Of a stretch of DNA of 64,000 nucleotides, positions 1-13,640 are shown piece by piece. Source of the stretch: Sympetrum striolatum. Taxonomy: Eukaryota > Arthropoda > Insecta > Odonata > Libellulidae. Location of the stretch: NCBI GenBank assembly GCA_947579665.1, contig OX388349.1, positions 21,236,459-21,300,458 of the forward strand. Reading direction: 5' to 3'. The position numbers were made by a program, and so were the translations under genes. The stretch's first letter is position 1, and each line of letters begins with the position of its first letter. The notes beneath the pieces were generated by a model. The model saw only the letters and a program-made list of their open reading frames with translations, was not told the DNA's origin and ran no database searches.

Positions 1-3000
1 ATACTAACATTTAGATCCATCAAGCAATTTCCACAATGCGTATCCAAGCATTGAAAAAATACCGTGAGCACATAATAGCCAAATTCACAGACAAATGACA
101 ATTGATCAAAACAATTTTGAATAAGTTATAGATGACTGAACGACATAAACCGCATTCAGACTTCAAAGGCAACTATTCAACATTGATGTCACTATAAGTT
201 CTATACAAGCAATCTTCCCTATTCATCTCCCATTGAAAACAGTGGTCCCATTTTTTTGGTGCCCCTCTATGAACCATGTCAGATGCCGGGCAGAATTTTA
301 AAGCGGAACAAATATATCGAAACAAGGAGAAACAAAGGGTCCCACCGGCGGCGTATCCAAAAAAAGGAGCCCCTGAATGAGTACCTCCACAATAGATAAC
401 CCTAGGGGTATTTATCGATGATTTGCTTCCCGAGTCGAATTGAAATCGCAAGTTGGCCCGAAACTTGCTGCCAAGTAGTCGATCCGTAAACACGGCCCTT
501 ATAAGTTGGAGTGCGGCTGAGATGAATGGGTGAAAGGGATAGGAGACGCGGTTAGGTGTGGAAGGGGATCAATCTAGTGGAAAACAGATGGAATTCGAAA
601 GGGATAGCCAATATCAGGCTGCAAACCACGAAATTGGAGAGAAGAATTTTATACGAGATTTCTACGAACGCGCCAAATATCGGAATGCGAAAGAATTTGC
701 TAAACAGAGGACGATCTAGTGAGACCCGATAATGAAACAATTATTTACACGCCACTGTGACTGAAAATAAGCCATACATTCAAATTCGACGTATACACTT
801 TTATTGCGTTTCCAAATCGAGGTTGGTCAAAATATAAGGATTTCCTTAAACCTAAAACAAATTTTATAAATTTCAAATTTTGATTTTATGGTTCAATCAT
901 GAGTTATTTGATGCTAAACTTATTCTTTTCGTCTTTCAGGGAAACCATTATCTTAATATTTATCTAAATGTTAGCTCCGTTCCATTACTCAAAATCAATC
1001 ATTTTTATAACACGAAACCTTTCCGATTAAAATATGTTTATGTATTTTCATTCACCTTACGCACTAACAAAACATATGCAAATTAAAGGGAATGGACGTG
1101 ATAATGCTTACTTTTAAAATGTATTGGAACCACAGGACAGGGCCGATTACAATTCGTACATATTATAAGACTTCCTGTAAAAAATTTGATTGTAAATCGT
1201 CCAATGAGAAAATAAAAACGACTATATTATTTATCCAAAAATAGCTTCGAATATATTTTACATCAGTAATGACACATTTACCATGATTACGATTCCAATT
1301 TTTAAATGACTCATCAATCAAACCCAGTGAGAAAATCTGGAGAGATGTGCAATGCCCTATATCTTTAGAAGGTTGTAATTATTATATCTTTGATTACTTG
1401 CTTCAATTATCCGCTAGCTTTAATGAACATCCATACCGTAGGCAATCCATAATGAACTCGAATTCTTTTTGGGTTGCCAGATATCCAAGTAACCTTCGAA
1501 AACACATGTTTTTCAGCAATGAAATTGTTGAATGTCGTAAACCATGGCAGAATAATGATTCTAATTACGAGCAACATGAAATGCTTACAACGTGTGCCAA
1601 TTATAACTAGCCACGCTGAACACATGGGACGTAGCAACCCAAGAAAGCTAGAGTTCGTTAAACCTAGGGACGAGGTGGCAAAGTTGGCTAGCCTGAGGGC
1701 TGAGTAAAGAGGTCTGTGAGAGAGGGTGCGGCAGGGGAGGGGTGCAAGACTAGTTTGGCGTCCCATTCATGCTCACACAAAAGGCCCATCAGTATATATC
1801 ACAAGGCGGCCCCTTATGTGGACTTTAAATTAACTAGAATCAATTTCCAACAGAGTGCGCTGCCTTCATCCAAAAAACCTTTCTACCCCAGAAAATCCCC
1901 GCCCACTTCCTTCCTACCTCTTCAGCACACCCCTACAATCTAACCCTATCGAAAAAATACATCTCCCCCACTCGGCATGACGAGGAGTGCCAACTTTTTA
2001 AGATTCGAATCGGAGAGTTCGCCTACGTAGGGTTGAAACAAACCGCAAGATTCCGAGAGTACTGTACCAGTTTAGAGTCCAGGAGCGTAGAACTGAAAAT
2101 TAACCGGGAAAGCAAACAGAAAAAGTGGACAACTTGCACTCAAACCGAAAAATGTTCGTATATCATTGGATTGATTAAAAAAATTGATGCTACATAAACC
2201 GTGAATACCTTTTGGTAGGAAAATCAACACAGGAAAATTAAACAAGACAGAAACCTGGACTGCATTTTAGACATAAACACGGAAATGAACTGATACCATG
2301 AAACGTAATCACGCCAATGATATAATTTTTACATTACTATTTATTCACTATACATACAGACATTATTTTCGATACGATTTCCACAAAACTTTGACTGGAT
2401 TCTAGATCTTCGATACTACCAAAAATGAAGTTAATTGTGCTCCAATCCCTAGTCCAAGATTAAACGTAGTTGCTACATAACTATAGTCATATCCCATTTT
2501 TGAGAGCAGCTGCTGACATTTTGTTTACATAAGACTGATAAAAAATGATCACTGACGGTAATTATCACTGAAGATGATTCAATATTTTCAAAATAATTTC
2601 TATAAAACTTGGCAAACATGAGCGTATAAACTCCAATATGTTGTAATAAACTCAATGTCGATGTTAACTGAATAATTAGGTCAGCTGTAATTATAGTCAA
2701 TAGGAGGATCGAAAATATTAACATCCCTATTTGATCACGGTTAATTTAGTAATAACGATAGAAAATTGCATAACGCGTAGAGTAATGCTCTTTCACGAAA
2801 ACTATAGGGCTGGAAGGAAATTTTCAGAACCGAACAAAAATTTTAACAGATAAAGTAAATACATTATTCATAAAATTATTCAGAGCCTAAGTATCCCACA
2901 TAATTATGCATCACTAAGAGGAATTACAACTTCCTAAACCGTAAATTCTTCCAGAACCATTATAGTGCCTTTAACAATTGTGTACTTTGTACAGGAGTAG

Positions 3001-5660
3001 TAAATGAAAAAGATGATGTTGTATTACGAAATTTTAAAAAATTAAAATTTTTAAGAAAATCGGTAAAATATTCGGGAAGGCTGAATACTCAAAGCACCCG
3101 TCAAAACCGGTAAAGTTGGCAACATCGCCCAAGATCCGTCCCCGTTCATAAACACACCACGACTCAGCACCTTCAAACCCCAATCACACGCACGAACGGA
3201 ATCCCGCCACTTCCCATCACTCCCCGCGATCGCCCCGCTTTCTCGGGCCGCCCTGGTCCGACGCCACCCGCCCCGCACGATTGCATTCAATTAGGGATTC
3301 GGCTGAAGAGAAGGGTTTTTTGGCCGTAATGAAGGGGGCGTCAGATGGTGGAGATGATTAAGGGAAGAAGGCGGACAGATGAGGAACTCCGTCACACATG
3401 GCCGTGTCCCCATGGATTGTTATATCGGGAGCTAAATTAACGCGGGGAAAAATAAATGAATCGCTCTTAATCGAGAGCTTTGGATTTGTGTCGATGGGCC
3501 TCGAGAATGAGGCCCAATCAACGGCGTAATCACTAGGAAACTGGAGTCCTTTTTTTAGGGGAATAACTCGTTTATGGATAGGAGTGTGTGTTGGAATAGT
3601 TTTTCCTCCCATGCAGGAGGAAATGATTTCCCCGATATGAATGATTGGAAGTGGTGGGCAAATCTACGAGCTTAATTCTATTATTTTCCGATGAATCATC
3701 CTCATCAGAGTCCTAACCAATTCCTCATCAGCCTTGATTTCATCCAAAAGTCATTTCCCCACTTCCTCTTAATCATTTCCCGACGAATTTCCTTCTATTA
3801 GAAATCCATCCCACGCCGACATCTGCTCTATTCCGATTCTCGATGAGTTTTTATTCCATCGATGCGTAAATAATAATCACTAGGAACTCGGACGAGTTTC
3901 CCTCTGATTCTTTGCCCGCTTTTAAGTAATGCCATTAACGAATGTGGCTGTTCCATTGGACCTGGGAGGTTTTGAGAGCTGCTCCATTACCGCATGCCAT
4001 ATTTCAGCTAGGTATGATGTATTTGTGGCGACTAACAAGCTTTGGCAACACCGCAAGATCTGCGATATATAATTAATCACCCGTATCAATTGAACGTCAT
4101 GTGAATTTATACGTGTTGATTCTGAGATAATCTACACTGGCAGATAAAAAATCATTCTTAATATATGGGTAATAAACAAATGTCAATTCCATTATTCCCT
4201 GTTTCTAGTCACTATAACCAGAAAATTTTGTCGTTAATCAAATATCATAAAATTTCACCATCTGCTGACCAACTGAAGGTAATAACTCCTAGCATAACTA
4301 ATGCCAGTTCAGTGCTGAAAGTGCGGTGAAAAAATTAATAGCTTTATTTCATAAAGCACTCTTGATTTTTATCTAACTGCTTTCTTATTACTATCTTAAA
4401 TGGCACCTCTCATGTCTATGTTTCCTTTAAAAAACCCTGTATTTATGCAAACAACCTTGTATAAACTTGTAATCAATCCCAATAACATGTATCAACATTT
4501 AGTTACACACGAAAAAGTATTTGACTTAAAATTCTATTCAATTTTACTTAATTTAACATTTGTACGTACAAGATACGTATTCGACAATGCAAGGCCACTT
4601 TCAAAAAGATCAAATTTACCCTGACCCCTTATTTCTATGCACTTAACCATCCCAACCACCAATAGATTATAAGAAACTTTTATATTAGTTCGCTGTACAA
4701 TTAAAATCCTGTATCCAGTACATAGAAATCCACTGTACAAGATCGTAATTGCACGTAGATCCGTCCAAGCATTCCGTCGCTGGCGATACTTCATCTACCC
4801 CAGATACTCAAAGGCCTTTTCACAGTGAGACCCAACTATTTCCAGCCCTCCTTTGCTTTGGAGCCGTCCTCCGACATACTGTCACGCCATGTAGAATCCC
4901 CTCATGCAGCATAAACAACGTTTTGTCGCGAGCATCCCACTTCGCTTATGCGGGCCATCAACCTCTTCCTCGCCGCTCAAGATGCCCCCTCACAGTGGCG
5001 GAAAAGCACTTTGCGTCCTCTTAAAAACATCGAATTCCTCCTCCTTTTTTTACGATCCCATGAAACTTGGATGTAGGTGGTTTCAGTTGGAGGGACTCTA
5101 CAAAACGACGCATGATCGCTCGCCTACGATCGATCTCCCCCTTCCCCAATTCCATCCATCCATTACATTCCATTTCTAGTTTGCCGGAAAGCATTTGTCC
5201 GTTGAGAAACTAATACGATTATTTACTCCATGAATCTTCATATAAGATGGCAATGGTAAAGTTTTCAATTGTTGACAGCTTGATTAACCATTTGAAGAAT
5301 GTATTCCCTTTCAAATAGGTCTGAATCGAGAGATGGTTCAAATGGCTTCAAATCATAGCCGTAGAATAGGTAAGAATATTCTCGGAAACTATCTAGTACT
5401 ATCAACGGAACTATCTACGCAGAATAATATTTTATAATAAAGAATTAATAAGCTATACTCTCGACTAAAATGACAAATATGTGTAATTTGACAAATTTCC
5501 TTACCCTATTCTTCCAATTAAAATATTTGGAATCCCTGAAGAAATCTAATATTAGGGAGCGATGAAATGAGTTTCAAATATTCTACTAACGGAGTGACTG
5601 TCATTGAAGCACATAAAAGCGAATAGCTCCCAATACCTATCGCGAAAGAATGTACGTAAA
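1..5660. other. AT-rich non-coding stretch
   Basis: I see no supportable gene. Short open frames occur on both strands, but none has coding-like composition or good splice signals. A locally CpG-rich patch lies at about 3,080-3,300, and another GC-richer patch at about 4,750-5,180. No tRNA-like box B, transposase motif or sizeable inverted repeat was noticed. It is probably intergenic or intronic. Confidence 0.6.
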
Positions 5661-5895
5661 ATTTGATGATTTGATTTAAAATTTTAATATTTCCCGTCTA
5701 TATTATCTTAGAAATAAAACAGTAATGTTTTGAATAGTGGGGATCTCTACTCTTAAGTAAATTTATATTCTTCTAGAGAACCAATCATTGCGATTCATGA
5801 TTTAAAATTTCAAAATTTCCACTTAATATTATGTTAACAATAAAATAGTATACTTTTGGATAATAGGCATCTCTACTCGTGAGTTGATAATCCAA
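5661..5895. repeat. diverged tandem duplication, period 126 bp
   Basis: Two head-to-tail copies can be aligned by eye. GATTTAAAATTT occurs at 5,673 and 5,799, and ATCTCTAC occurs at 5,743 and 5,869; both pairs are exactly 126 bp apart. Between these anchors the copies share AT-rich text with scattered substitutions (for example AATAAAACAGTA against AATAAAATAGTA). No coding potential is visible. It looks like an old local duplication; a two-copy satellite remnant is the alternative. Confidence 0.65.
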
Positions 5896-7904
5896 ACGTA
5901 ACAACTGTAACTGTTATACTCACAGATTATTAAAATGCTAATAAGAGGGACCTTCCTAACTTTACAGTACAGCCTGAAAATGTTTAAGGCCTAGTAATAA
6001 GGCTTAATTCAAATTTATAGTCTAAATTTACCCTAGAAAAAACTGGAATCTTTCTATGGTTGCCGTTTCTGTTACTCTATAATATTTCACATCTCGTGTA
6101 ACTCTGCATGAACCAAAAACAAAAAATCAAAGCTAGTAGTAAAACCATTGCCGGTGAATTAGCGTGAGAAAGCAATATTTCCAGCGGTAAAAAGATGCAA
6201 AAACGAAGAGAGACCAGTATAAATCGTGGGAAGGGGAGCGGTGTGACACGCTCCAAAGTGTCCCTTATTGTTATTCTCGCTCACGTCCGTGCAGCGCGTG
6301 AGTGTGTGCAGAAGGGGTTGTCCTTCCCTCCTTCGGGGATTTGTTTCCATTCGTGTTTGTGCGGGCTTTTCGGTACGTTCCCCTTTTCCCCAATTTTGCC
6401 CGCTTTCCTTCAATTGTTTTTTTTCCCTTCGTTTCCATTTCGAGTAGAATATATCCTACCGTGGCTGAAAGATGGTGGGAATTTCGTCGATGTAGAAAAT
6501 GTTCCGTTACCGGAGATTTTTCTGGTTTTTGAGTAGGCCGTGGAGAAATATTGACTCGGAATCTTACTCAAAAACAGGAGTTTTCGACATTTTCTCGGAC
6601 TCGAGCCAGATTTACCGATTTTTAATTTTTCTACTTCATGCCTAAGGTACATTTTCTTTTCTAAATCCATTAATTTCCTTAATGGAAGTAAGTAAAAGTT
6701 ATTCAAGAAGCCATTTTTTCAAAATAAATTAGTATCTAGCTAGTATAGGACTTTATTTTCCAATAATGCAGATTAGTTGTAGATTTCAGCCAAAATTACA
6801 AACAAGAGAAGAGGTGCTTGGTGCTTACACCCCCTGCCACACACTGAAACGTGTTTTGTAGTATTACCAGGGATATTAACGTAGGATATTTATATATCTA
6901 AATATCATTACTGATAATTGAAAAATTTAACTTTTAAGAGAAAGTAGAGGCGTAAGTTGAAGAGAAAGACAGGAGAGTGATATAATTGAAAAATCACTTG
7001 ATATATTTATATTAAACTTTTAATTGAAGTTGAGGAGCAAGCAACCAAAACGTCGGACCTGATCCATGGTTGGTTACCCGAGAATAATGTCTGCTCCATA
7101 TTCACCGAGAGGGCGTCGGAATTTTGAAAACGAGCGACTTAAAACTCATGGCATCAAAATGAGATTATGATCATAAATAGTGCAATAGTTTCTTAAACAA
7201 ATTTCCCTCTAACAAACACAGTCCAAATCTTTTAGAGAAAATGTGAGCATTTGTGAAAATATTGATGTCTCCAACACTCTCCATCGCACATAAAAAATAA
7301 AATGTGTAGTTGGATAGTTTGCATCCACGAAAACTTAAACAGCAAAGGGTAAATACCATGAGTCACCGCAATCGCTTGCTCATCAAAGTGACGCCAGAAA
7401 GCGGATGGTAACTCACGGAATCGCGAACCGTGAAAGCACGGAGACTTAAATAGCCCGAGTCTCGCTTAAATCCTCGGAAAACCTGTCGTCGAGGCAGAGT
7501 TATCGTTTGAAAAATACAGGAGCGCTTAAAAGACTCAAAGGAGAGGAAGAGGGGATTAGGTAAGAGAGATATCCAAAGCGTGATTTCCCAATAACACAGA
7601 GTTGGAATTGACGACCAGGTGCAGAAGAAATAAATCAGCGCTCACCGAGTATGAGAGGGTGTCTCTCTAGATTGATTATGGAATCGAAATAACTAGATTC
7701 GTGGATTAAGTGTGAAATTTGATTTCGCTGCGGTCATGAGCACTGAAACGCTGCTCCTTGAGATAGAGGTCTCCAGCATCCGCAAATGTAGCTAAGGTTT
7801 AACTCGTGGTCTAAGACAATTTATCTGCATATAATCTTTCTAGAAACTGCGACAAGAACGAGCGTAAATTTTAAATGGTTAAAAAGACTATTGAGATTCT
7901 AAAA
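5896..7904. other. non-coding stretch
   Basis: A GC-richer patch lies at about 6,195-6,540, where overlapping short frames on both strands look like composition artefacts. The rest is AT-rich. No repeat, RNA gene or convincing exon was seen. Confidence 0.55.
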
Positions 7905-8160
7905 TATTTATTTATTTATTTATTTATTAACAAGCATCAACATACAGCACGAAGCCAATTACTGCCGATGATTAACAATAATAATAATGAACAAAATAAC
8001 AATAAAATCGTAAAAAATCAACAAATTAAACATATAATAAAATAACAAATGAATATGCGCATACAAAAAAATAAAAAATCATCATAAAAAATCATAGAAA
8101 AATATGTTTAAGGAATAGAAAAAAGTCCGCATCAGATAAGTGTTCAACAGTTAACTGTTT
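7905..8160 (-). mobile_element. possible 3' end of a non-LTR retroelement with (TAAA)n tail
   Basis: Read on the minus strand, an AT-rich stretch with AAT-type repeats runs into GGCTTCGTGCTGTATG and then a (TAAA)n microsatellite (7,905-7,929 on +, as ATTT repeats). A unique stretch followed by a simple A/T-rich tandem tail is the usual form of a 5'-truncated LINE or SINE 3' end. No reverse transcriptase frame is present and no second copy was found in the window. A plain microsatellite beside A-rich DNA remains possible, and the far boundary is a guess. Confidence 0.35.
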
Positions 8161-10971
8161 ACAATTAACAACATTAGATAATTAAAATATAGTAAAGAGT
8201 CAAGTTTATACAAAAATATTTATTTCAACGATGATGCGTGCGCAATTAAATTTTAAATATTGTAAAATTTCTAATTTTTTAAACTTTACTGTACACGCAT
8301 TTTTGTTACAGTAAATTATTTTTTACGACTGAATTCCACCAAATACCTTTGAATCAGCTTATTTATTTTTCAGTTGAGTTCCAACGCCAAAATCCAATTC
8401 TTCTTAAACACGTGTACTGGATCTGAAGGAATTTATGCAAAGAAGGATGGGAATATCAAATGTTTTTGCGAATAAATAAAATACAATTCTGGTACATTTC
8501 ACCTCTGTCCGTCAACCGCCTCTAGACAGAGATTGTTACCAAACTTGTGCATTAATTTCACAGAAACGTGTCGGGAATATACATACGTTGCTATGATTGA
8601 GTGCTACAATACAGCTACTTAAACTAAAAATCAGTATTTATCAAGATCTTGACTGAAAAAAATTTCGATTTTATTCGGGTTTAAATAAAGTCGATTACAA
8701 ATTTTTCACCGAGATTTCATCACTGAGCTATTCCCTCTAGACGAAGGGAAAGAGAATGCCTGGGACCTCTTTACCTTGGATGAGGGTAAAAAAGGGAAAA
8801 GGATACATCCCTGCTGATCCGCCCATATAGGGAGCACACGCTAAGGGTAGAGGGGCAAACCAAGAGCCCAAAATTGCTTTTCAATCCCTCGGACTTTCTA
8901 TCAGCCGTTTTGATGTTTAAGTTTCGCACAGGCGTCGCGCTTGGTGTAACCAATAGCGACTCATTCTTTTGCCCTCCCATGAAAGCATTGCTGCAGTTTA
9001 TTTCTCAGGTCTCGCGCGTGAGTGAAAAGGCGAAGATTGTGGCTAGAGTAGGATGGGTCGTGACCAGCAGAAGCATAAGCAAAAGGTCACTGACCTTTAG
9101 GATGCGATTGAATATAGATGATCTAGTAAGAGGGAGAAGTTGAGAGTGAATCGATACCAGTAGATAATACATCGATTGATCTTTGGTTGAATAGTAAAAG
9201 GGGAATCTCGTACAGAAAACATCGATAATGCCTTTTAATATTAATACACAATAGATATAAAGTAATGAATATAAATATCAGTTATAAATTATCTCTCAAA
9301 AATGGTACCTTCTCTGCATTTATCTCTTCACTGAGCAAATACTAATGATAACAAATGTTAGGTACTAGCCGAATAATTTCTCCATACATGGCAATTTCCA
9401 CTGTAAAAAATCATAAAATGAGATTATTTTTAGAATGAATGAAATACGTCAATAGAAAAATAGAATTTGAAAAAGTCTCCAATGAATGAAGTACAAAAAT
9501 CACGTAAGGCTGCTTGTTCGAGGCAATCTACTGAAAAAGCACATTCAGCACATTTTCAATTTTTCACCTAGTCTTGATGCATGATTATAATTTAAAGTTC
9601 CTCAAACATAAATTGTTAAGTCCTTGTAATGAAATGTACTGACTTCTTGATTAGTATTAACAAGAAGAAGGAATACTTCTAGTATGTAGTGTATCCGCGA
9701 TGTATTTCCATAAATATTAATGGACTATAGTAATGATGAATTGAAAATTACATCGTATCAAGGAAACAGAGAACTTAAAGTATTGATACACAAAATTATT
9801 CGGGTTTCAACAACAAAAATCGCAGAAAGAATTACCTACTCATGATTCCATAACCATCAATCCACTATTTCGATCATTTTTCTCATTCGTCTATAATAGC
9901 ATACGAACTGTACAAAACATTCTTAATAGCTTAAGTATGCTCATGAATGTATTTAAAAAGACATCCGAGTTAAGAAACTATCTTCGACCCCATACCCAAC
10001 TCATCTGCATACTTTTATCCGATTCCGTTCTGGACGAAGAATTCGGAGCGGAATTCATTTCCCCGACACGCGACCGCAAAATCGATCTGAATATCTGATG
10101 ACGAGGTTCGACTCCAAAATTAATATTCGGACAAATTATTTTCTTTATGAATCAATCCGTAACTGTAGAGCTAGAATGGAGAGACTCTCCTTAGTTAAAA
10201 AAAAAAACAAAAAAAACTCGCTGCACGTAATTGTCCGAGTTAATCCACAGTCATCGGACGTGGAAGGAAGCGTTTCCATTTGTCCACACGAACCCCAACG
10301 AAGGAGAGTAAAAAAATTCGCCTCGGAAGCCAACGGGAAATAACCCATATCGCTTCCATTCCACGCAATATAACCAACCTCTGTTTCCATCAACCCTTAA
10401 GCTGAATATAAAGCAGTTTATCTCGGAGACGACCGGTCCAAAACTGCATCGACCCCACGCTATTTCAAACTCTATCTAGATCCAATTCGTATGACTAGAC
10501 CATGGGAGGGGAGGCAGGGCCGGCTGCAGCGGGATTACGAGGATTGCAGAAGGGGGATTGGAGGATGATGGAAATGGGGGAAAGTGCTGATGGAAGACTT
10601 TAGAACCGGAGGTGTATGAAAAAGAAGAGGAAAGAGGGGAAAATAGGAAAGTAGCGAGTAAGGACAAAACTAAGTGACCATACCTAAACGCAGTTATTCA
10701 CAATTTTAGGATATGTATATTTTTACTGAGTAACAAACTTTTTGCAATAAATGGATGGAAAAATTTTTACTTCCGAAAATCTCGAGGTTGTCTTTAATTT
10801 TATTCATTTCAATTCTCTTTAAATAGAGAAGGTTTATTTATTTTATTCAACATTAAGCAATTAATAACATCTGCTGAAGCGACAGCTGATATTATTCCAT
10901 TCAAAATAATTATATATCCTATACGATAACTAAGTAATGTAATTCTGTAAGTAATATTAGTAATCCTTAAT
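8161..10971. other. AT-rich non-coding stretch
   Basis: Nothing supportable was found. A CGATA-containing patch at about 9,140-9,240 and a CpG-containing patch at about 10,020-10,120 were noted. The perfect box-B-like GGTTCGACTCC at about 10,104 has no tRNA fold around it. Confidence 0.55.
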
Positions 10972-11021
10972 GGTTAGGTGTAAGAGAGGCCCTAATGGGC
11001 CTAACCTCGCCAAATAAAGAG

Positions 11022-11024
<3 letters not shown>
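10972..11024 (+). mobile_element. LINE-type 3' end (copy A), 5'-truncated
   Basis: The segment begins GGTTAGGTGTAAGAG, forms a short stem-loop (AGGCCC, loop TAAT, GGGCCT at 10,987-11,002), continues CCTCGCC, carries AATAAA at 11,013-11,018 and runs into (TTA)n. The same order recurs at 22,654-22,706 and, on the minus strand and more decayed, at 22,176-22,206, 26,440-26,475 and 35,048-35,098, which defines a dispersed family. A terminal stem-loop plus a simple-repeat tail is typical of non-LTR retroelement 3' ends recognised by their own reverse transcriptase; that assignment is inferred, since no coding part remains. Homology upstream of 10,972 is unclear. Confidence 0.65.

Positions 11025-11062
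<38 letters not shown>
11025..11062. repeat. (TTA)n microsatellite
   Basis: About twelve near-perfect TTA units. On + it is the tail of the LINE end to the left. On the minus strand it is the (TAA)n tail of the SINE to the right. It is therefore a junction shared by two elements in opposite orientation. Confidence 0.9.
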
Positions 11063-11284
11063 ACTAAATCAAAGATAGAGATAGCTAACAACTAGTTTTT
11101 GCGCGATGAACCCGCAATTACCTTGAACTAGCAGCTTCAGAAATACACATTTACCGAGAATGGTAAATTGTTAAAAGTGCTTCGACAGCTTAGGTCATTT
11201 CGCACATTGGCTCCCACCGGGATTCGAACCCGGGACCGCTTCCACCAAAGGCAAACGCGCTGTCCACATGACTATCCGGGAGCT
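11063..11284 (-). mobile_element. tRNA-derived SINE (SINE A)
   Basis: On the minus strand a tRNA-like head occupies 11,209-11,283. Acceptor arms GCTCCCG and TGGGAGC pair over 7 bp with one G-U. Box A resembles TAGTCATGTGG (11,263-11,274), and a perfect box B GGTTCGAATCC (11,220-11,230) sits in a 5-bp CCGGG/CCCGG T-arm. The anticodon arm does not fold to a normal 7-base loop, so this is not a working tRNA gene. A tRNA-unrelated body of about 145 bp follows and ends in (TAA)n. Head, body and simple-repeat tail define a SINE mobilised by a partner LINE. It abuts LINE copy A tail-to-tail. The intact boxes A and B suggest a fairly young copy with a possible pol III promoter. Confidence 0.75.
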
Positions 11285-13039
11285 ACCCACAATTACATCA
11301 GAAAGATTATCAAAAAAATCTCCATCTTTGTGGTGAAAGATGTCGACCGCAATTTTTCATAAATCATCATATCATATCATCTGATTGAAAAATGATTTAA
11401 CATCAAACATTAATCTAAGGAAATCAAGAGAGAGAGAGAGAACTATTGGGTTAACTCATAGATGTTATCTAATATTTTCAATATAATACGTTACTATTGG
11501 GTAGATCATCTTCAGAGAACACGATATTTCTCTCCTATGTCCTTTTGATACGTGTAAAATAAATCCTTAAATCACTTATTTCTTGCTAAATATTTGAAAA
11601 ATGACACCGATGAATACAGAGAAATTATGAATTCAAGAAATTAATACTGAATTAAGCGGATAAAAAGCAGCTGACAAAGGGTGAAGGAATATGAAAAAAG
11701 CATACAATAACACGTTTCAGTTGGGAAAGCAAGTTGAAAGGTTAAGTCACATTTATTACCATAGTTAATAAACTTGATTTAGCCTAAGAAACGGTAACGA
11801 TGAAGTTTAATGAGATTCAGATGAATTTAGAGGGAGATGAGTCGAGTATGTTGAGGGGAAGTATGTGGAAGGAAGAAAGGAAAACCTTTCCTGGGATGGC
11901 ATTAAAGGAGGAACTTGGTGTCAAGAGAAACGGGAATAGCCCCAGAACATTTTACGACAAAAGCGGCCCTAAAGCAAGATAGAATACTAATGAGAGTGAC
12001 CCAGAGGGTCATCGCCATCGATATGATGGCACCCTTACCATTATCGCGTGGTCTGGAACCCAAGAACGAAGAGGTCTCTTGGAGCCATATGTTATTTTCC
12101 GCTTATCATTAACTGCAGCAAAGCCCACAATGCTTTTGATAGCTCCCTTGGAACTACGAGCTGCCTTCAAATTTCACAAAGAAATTCCTCGGCATAAATT
12201 TCCATAAGTTCTCTAACGAAATTTATAGATCTATTTTCAAGTATAGTATCATAGTTTATTCGCTATTTCAGATTGATGAACTTAAGAAATTTTGTACATC
12301 TATTTTTATGCATAGTATTATAGTGTACCGTGATCTAAGATATATATACTCTTCAGAAATAAACATTGAAGTTGAATACGTATTAATAGAATAAGATTCT
12401 TAAATACTAACGATTATTTGTGAGAAAAAACTTGTCTTGTATAGTTTCGAAAATCGACATTTGAGAGTCCAGATCTTTTCTTAAAACCTAGTTAAAGTAT
12501 ATATATTTGGTAAAGCATAGAATATAAGAAATTTAAGTGATGAAATAAATATTGATTCTTCAAATATATTTATTTTTTAGAAATGATTACGAGGAAAGAA
12601 AACTTACTGGAAGGCAATCGACATAGCAAGGCCCATTAACAAAAAAAGCCTCTGTAAAGTCATCTGCTGCCTAGCTAAGCCATATCTCTCAAAGGAATGC
12701 CTCGCTATGGACTAGACATTACTATAAAGCGGTCAATCGAAAGGTGGAATGATGGACTGATCCATATTAAGTAAGACAAAGGGTGAGGAATTCCGCCCAT
12801 CCAAGAAAAAGTAAAATTTCAAATAACAGCAGATTTAGTATCGTAAGTTCATATTTTAAGAGATAAGGACGAAAATATTCTAAAGAAATGTTTAGTTGCT
12901 CTAATCCTAATCATCAAATACATACAAATGGACGTCACCCTTTTCTAAGAAGACTCCTCTCCAATAACTGAGAGTATATCCTACCTGACACATTCATAAG
13001 ACAAGCATACGAACTTACAAACAAAAATAAACAACTCAA
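11285..13039. other. non-coding stretch with (AG)7
   Basis: An (AG)n run lies at about 11,427-11,440. The rest is AT-rich, with no coding frame of note and no further tRNA-like boxes. Confidence 0.55.
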
Positions 13040-13640
13040 AACAGACGACAAACGCAATCACGCGTGGAAACAAACGCGTCGCCCGCGGCGCCAACGCGTC
13101 ACGAACGGAAAACAGCGACAAAAGAGCGCCCAAGAGCCGCAACAATGCAGAACCGCGTCTCCCTTTTCCTTCCCGTCATCCCCCGCGCGCATCCAATCCG
13201 CGAAACCTATCAAAAAGAATCCACGCACGTTTTCCCGCGCGCGCGCCCTGAAGTTTAACCACCGCGCTTTCTCTCACTCACTTGTTTTCATAAGACGTGC
13301 TCGCGGAGTGACAGCTCAGTGTCGTTCTTCAACTCTTGGAGGACCTTATCCGGCACGAGGACTGCCTGCGTTGCTGAATTAATTAAACGTCCTCCGGGCG
13401 AGCCCTCCATTGTTTTTAAGTTTTAATTACAGTGAGCGAAAGAGTTGGAGAGGGCGGGAGGGGAGGGCTCGCAATTAGAAATACTTCATTTCGGCCAACT
13501 GCTTGCGGTGGATGATGAAGCTACTGCGCTGGTTCTAACGTTTTTCGCGCAGTTCGTTGACAGGGCGGGAAAGCACTGAAGTTTACGAGGAGGCCTCCGC
13601 GATTGGCTTGTTTCATGTCGTTTGTGTGCGGGTTCTTCCG
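13040..13640. promoter_or_regulatory. CpG-rich block, possible promoter or regulatory island
   Basis: CpG density rises sharply against the AT-rich surroundings, with several ACGCGT or CGCGCG clusters (13,062-13,260), a CCAAT-type GATTGGC near 13,600 and an initiator-like TCAGT near 13,317. No TATA box or convincing first exon was recognised on either strand, so promoter function is only an inference from composition. It could equally be an unmethylated intergenic island or the edge of an unannotated exon. Confidence 0.3.

Noticed and set aside
10098..10120. Perfect box-B-like GGTTCGACTCC
   Set aside because: No T-stem, acceptor or box A around it, so it is not a tRNA or SINE.
11209..11283. 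SINE A head as a real tRNA gene
   Set aside because: The anticodon arm cannot form a normal 7-base loop, and the head continues into a SINE body with a simple-repeat tail.
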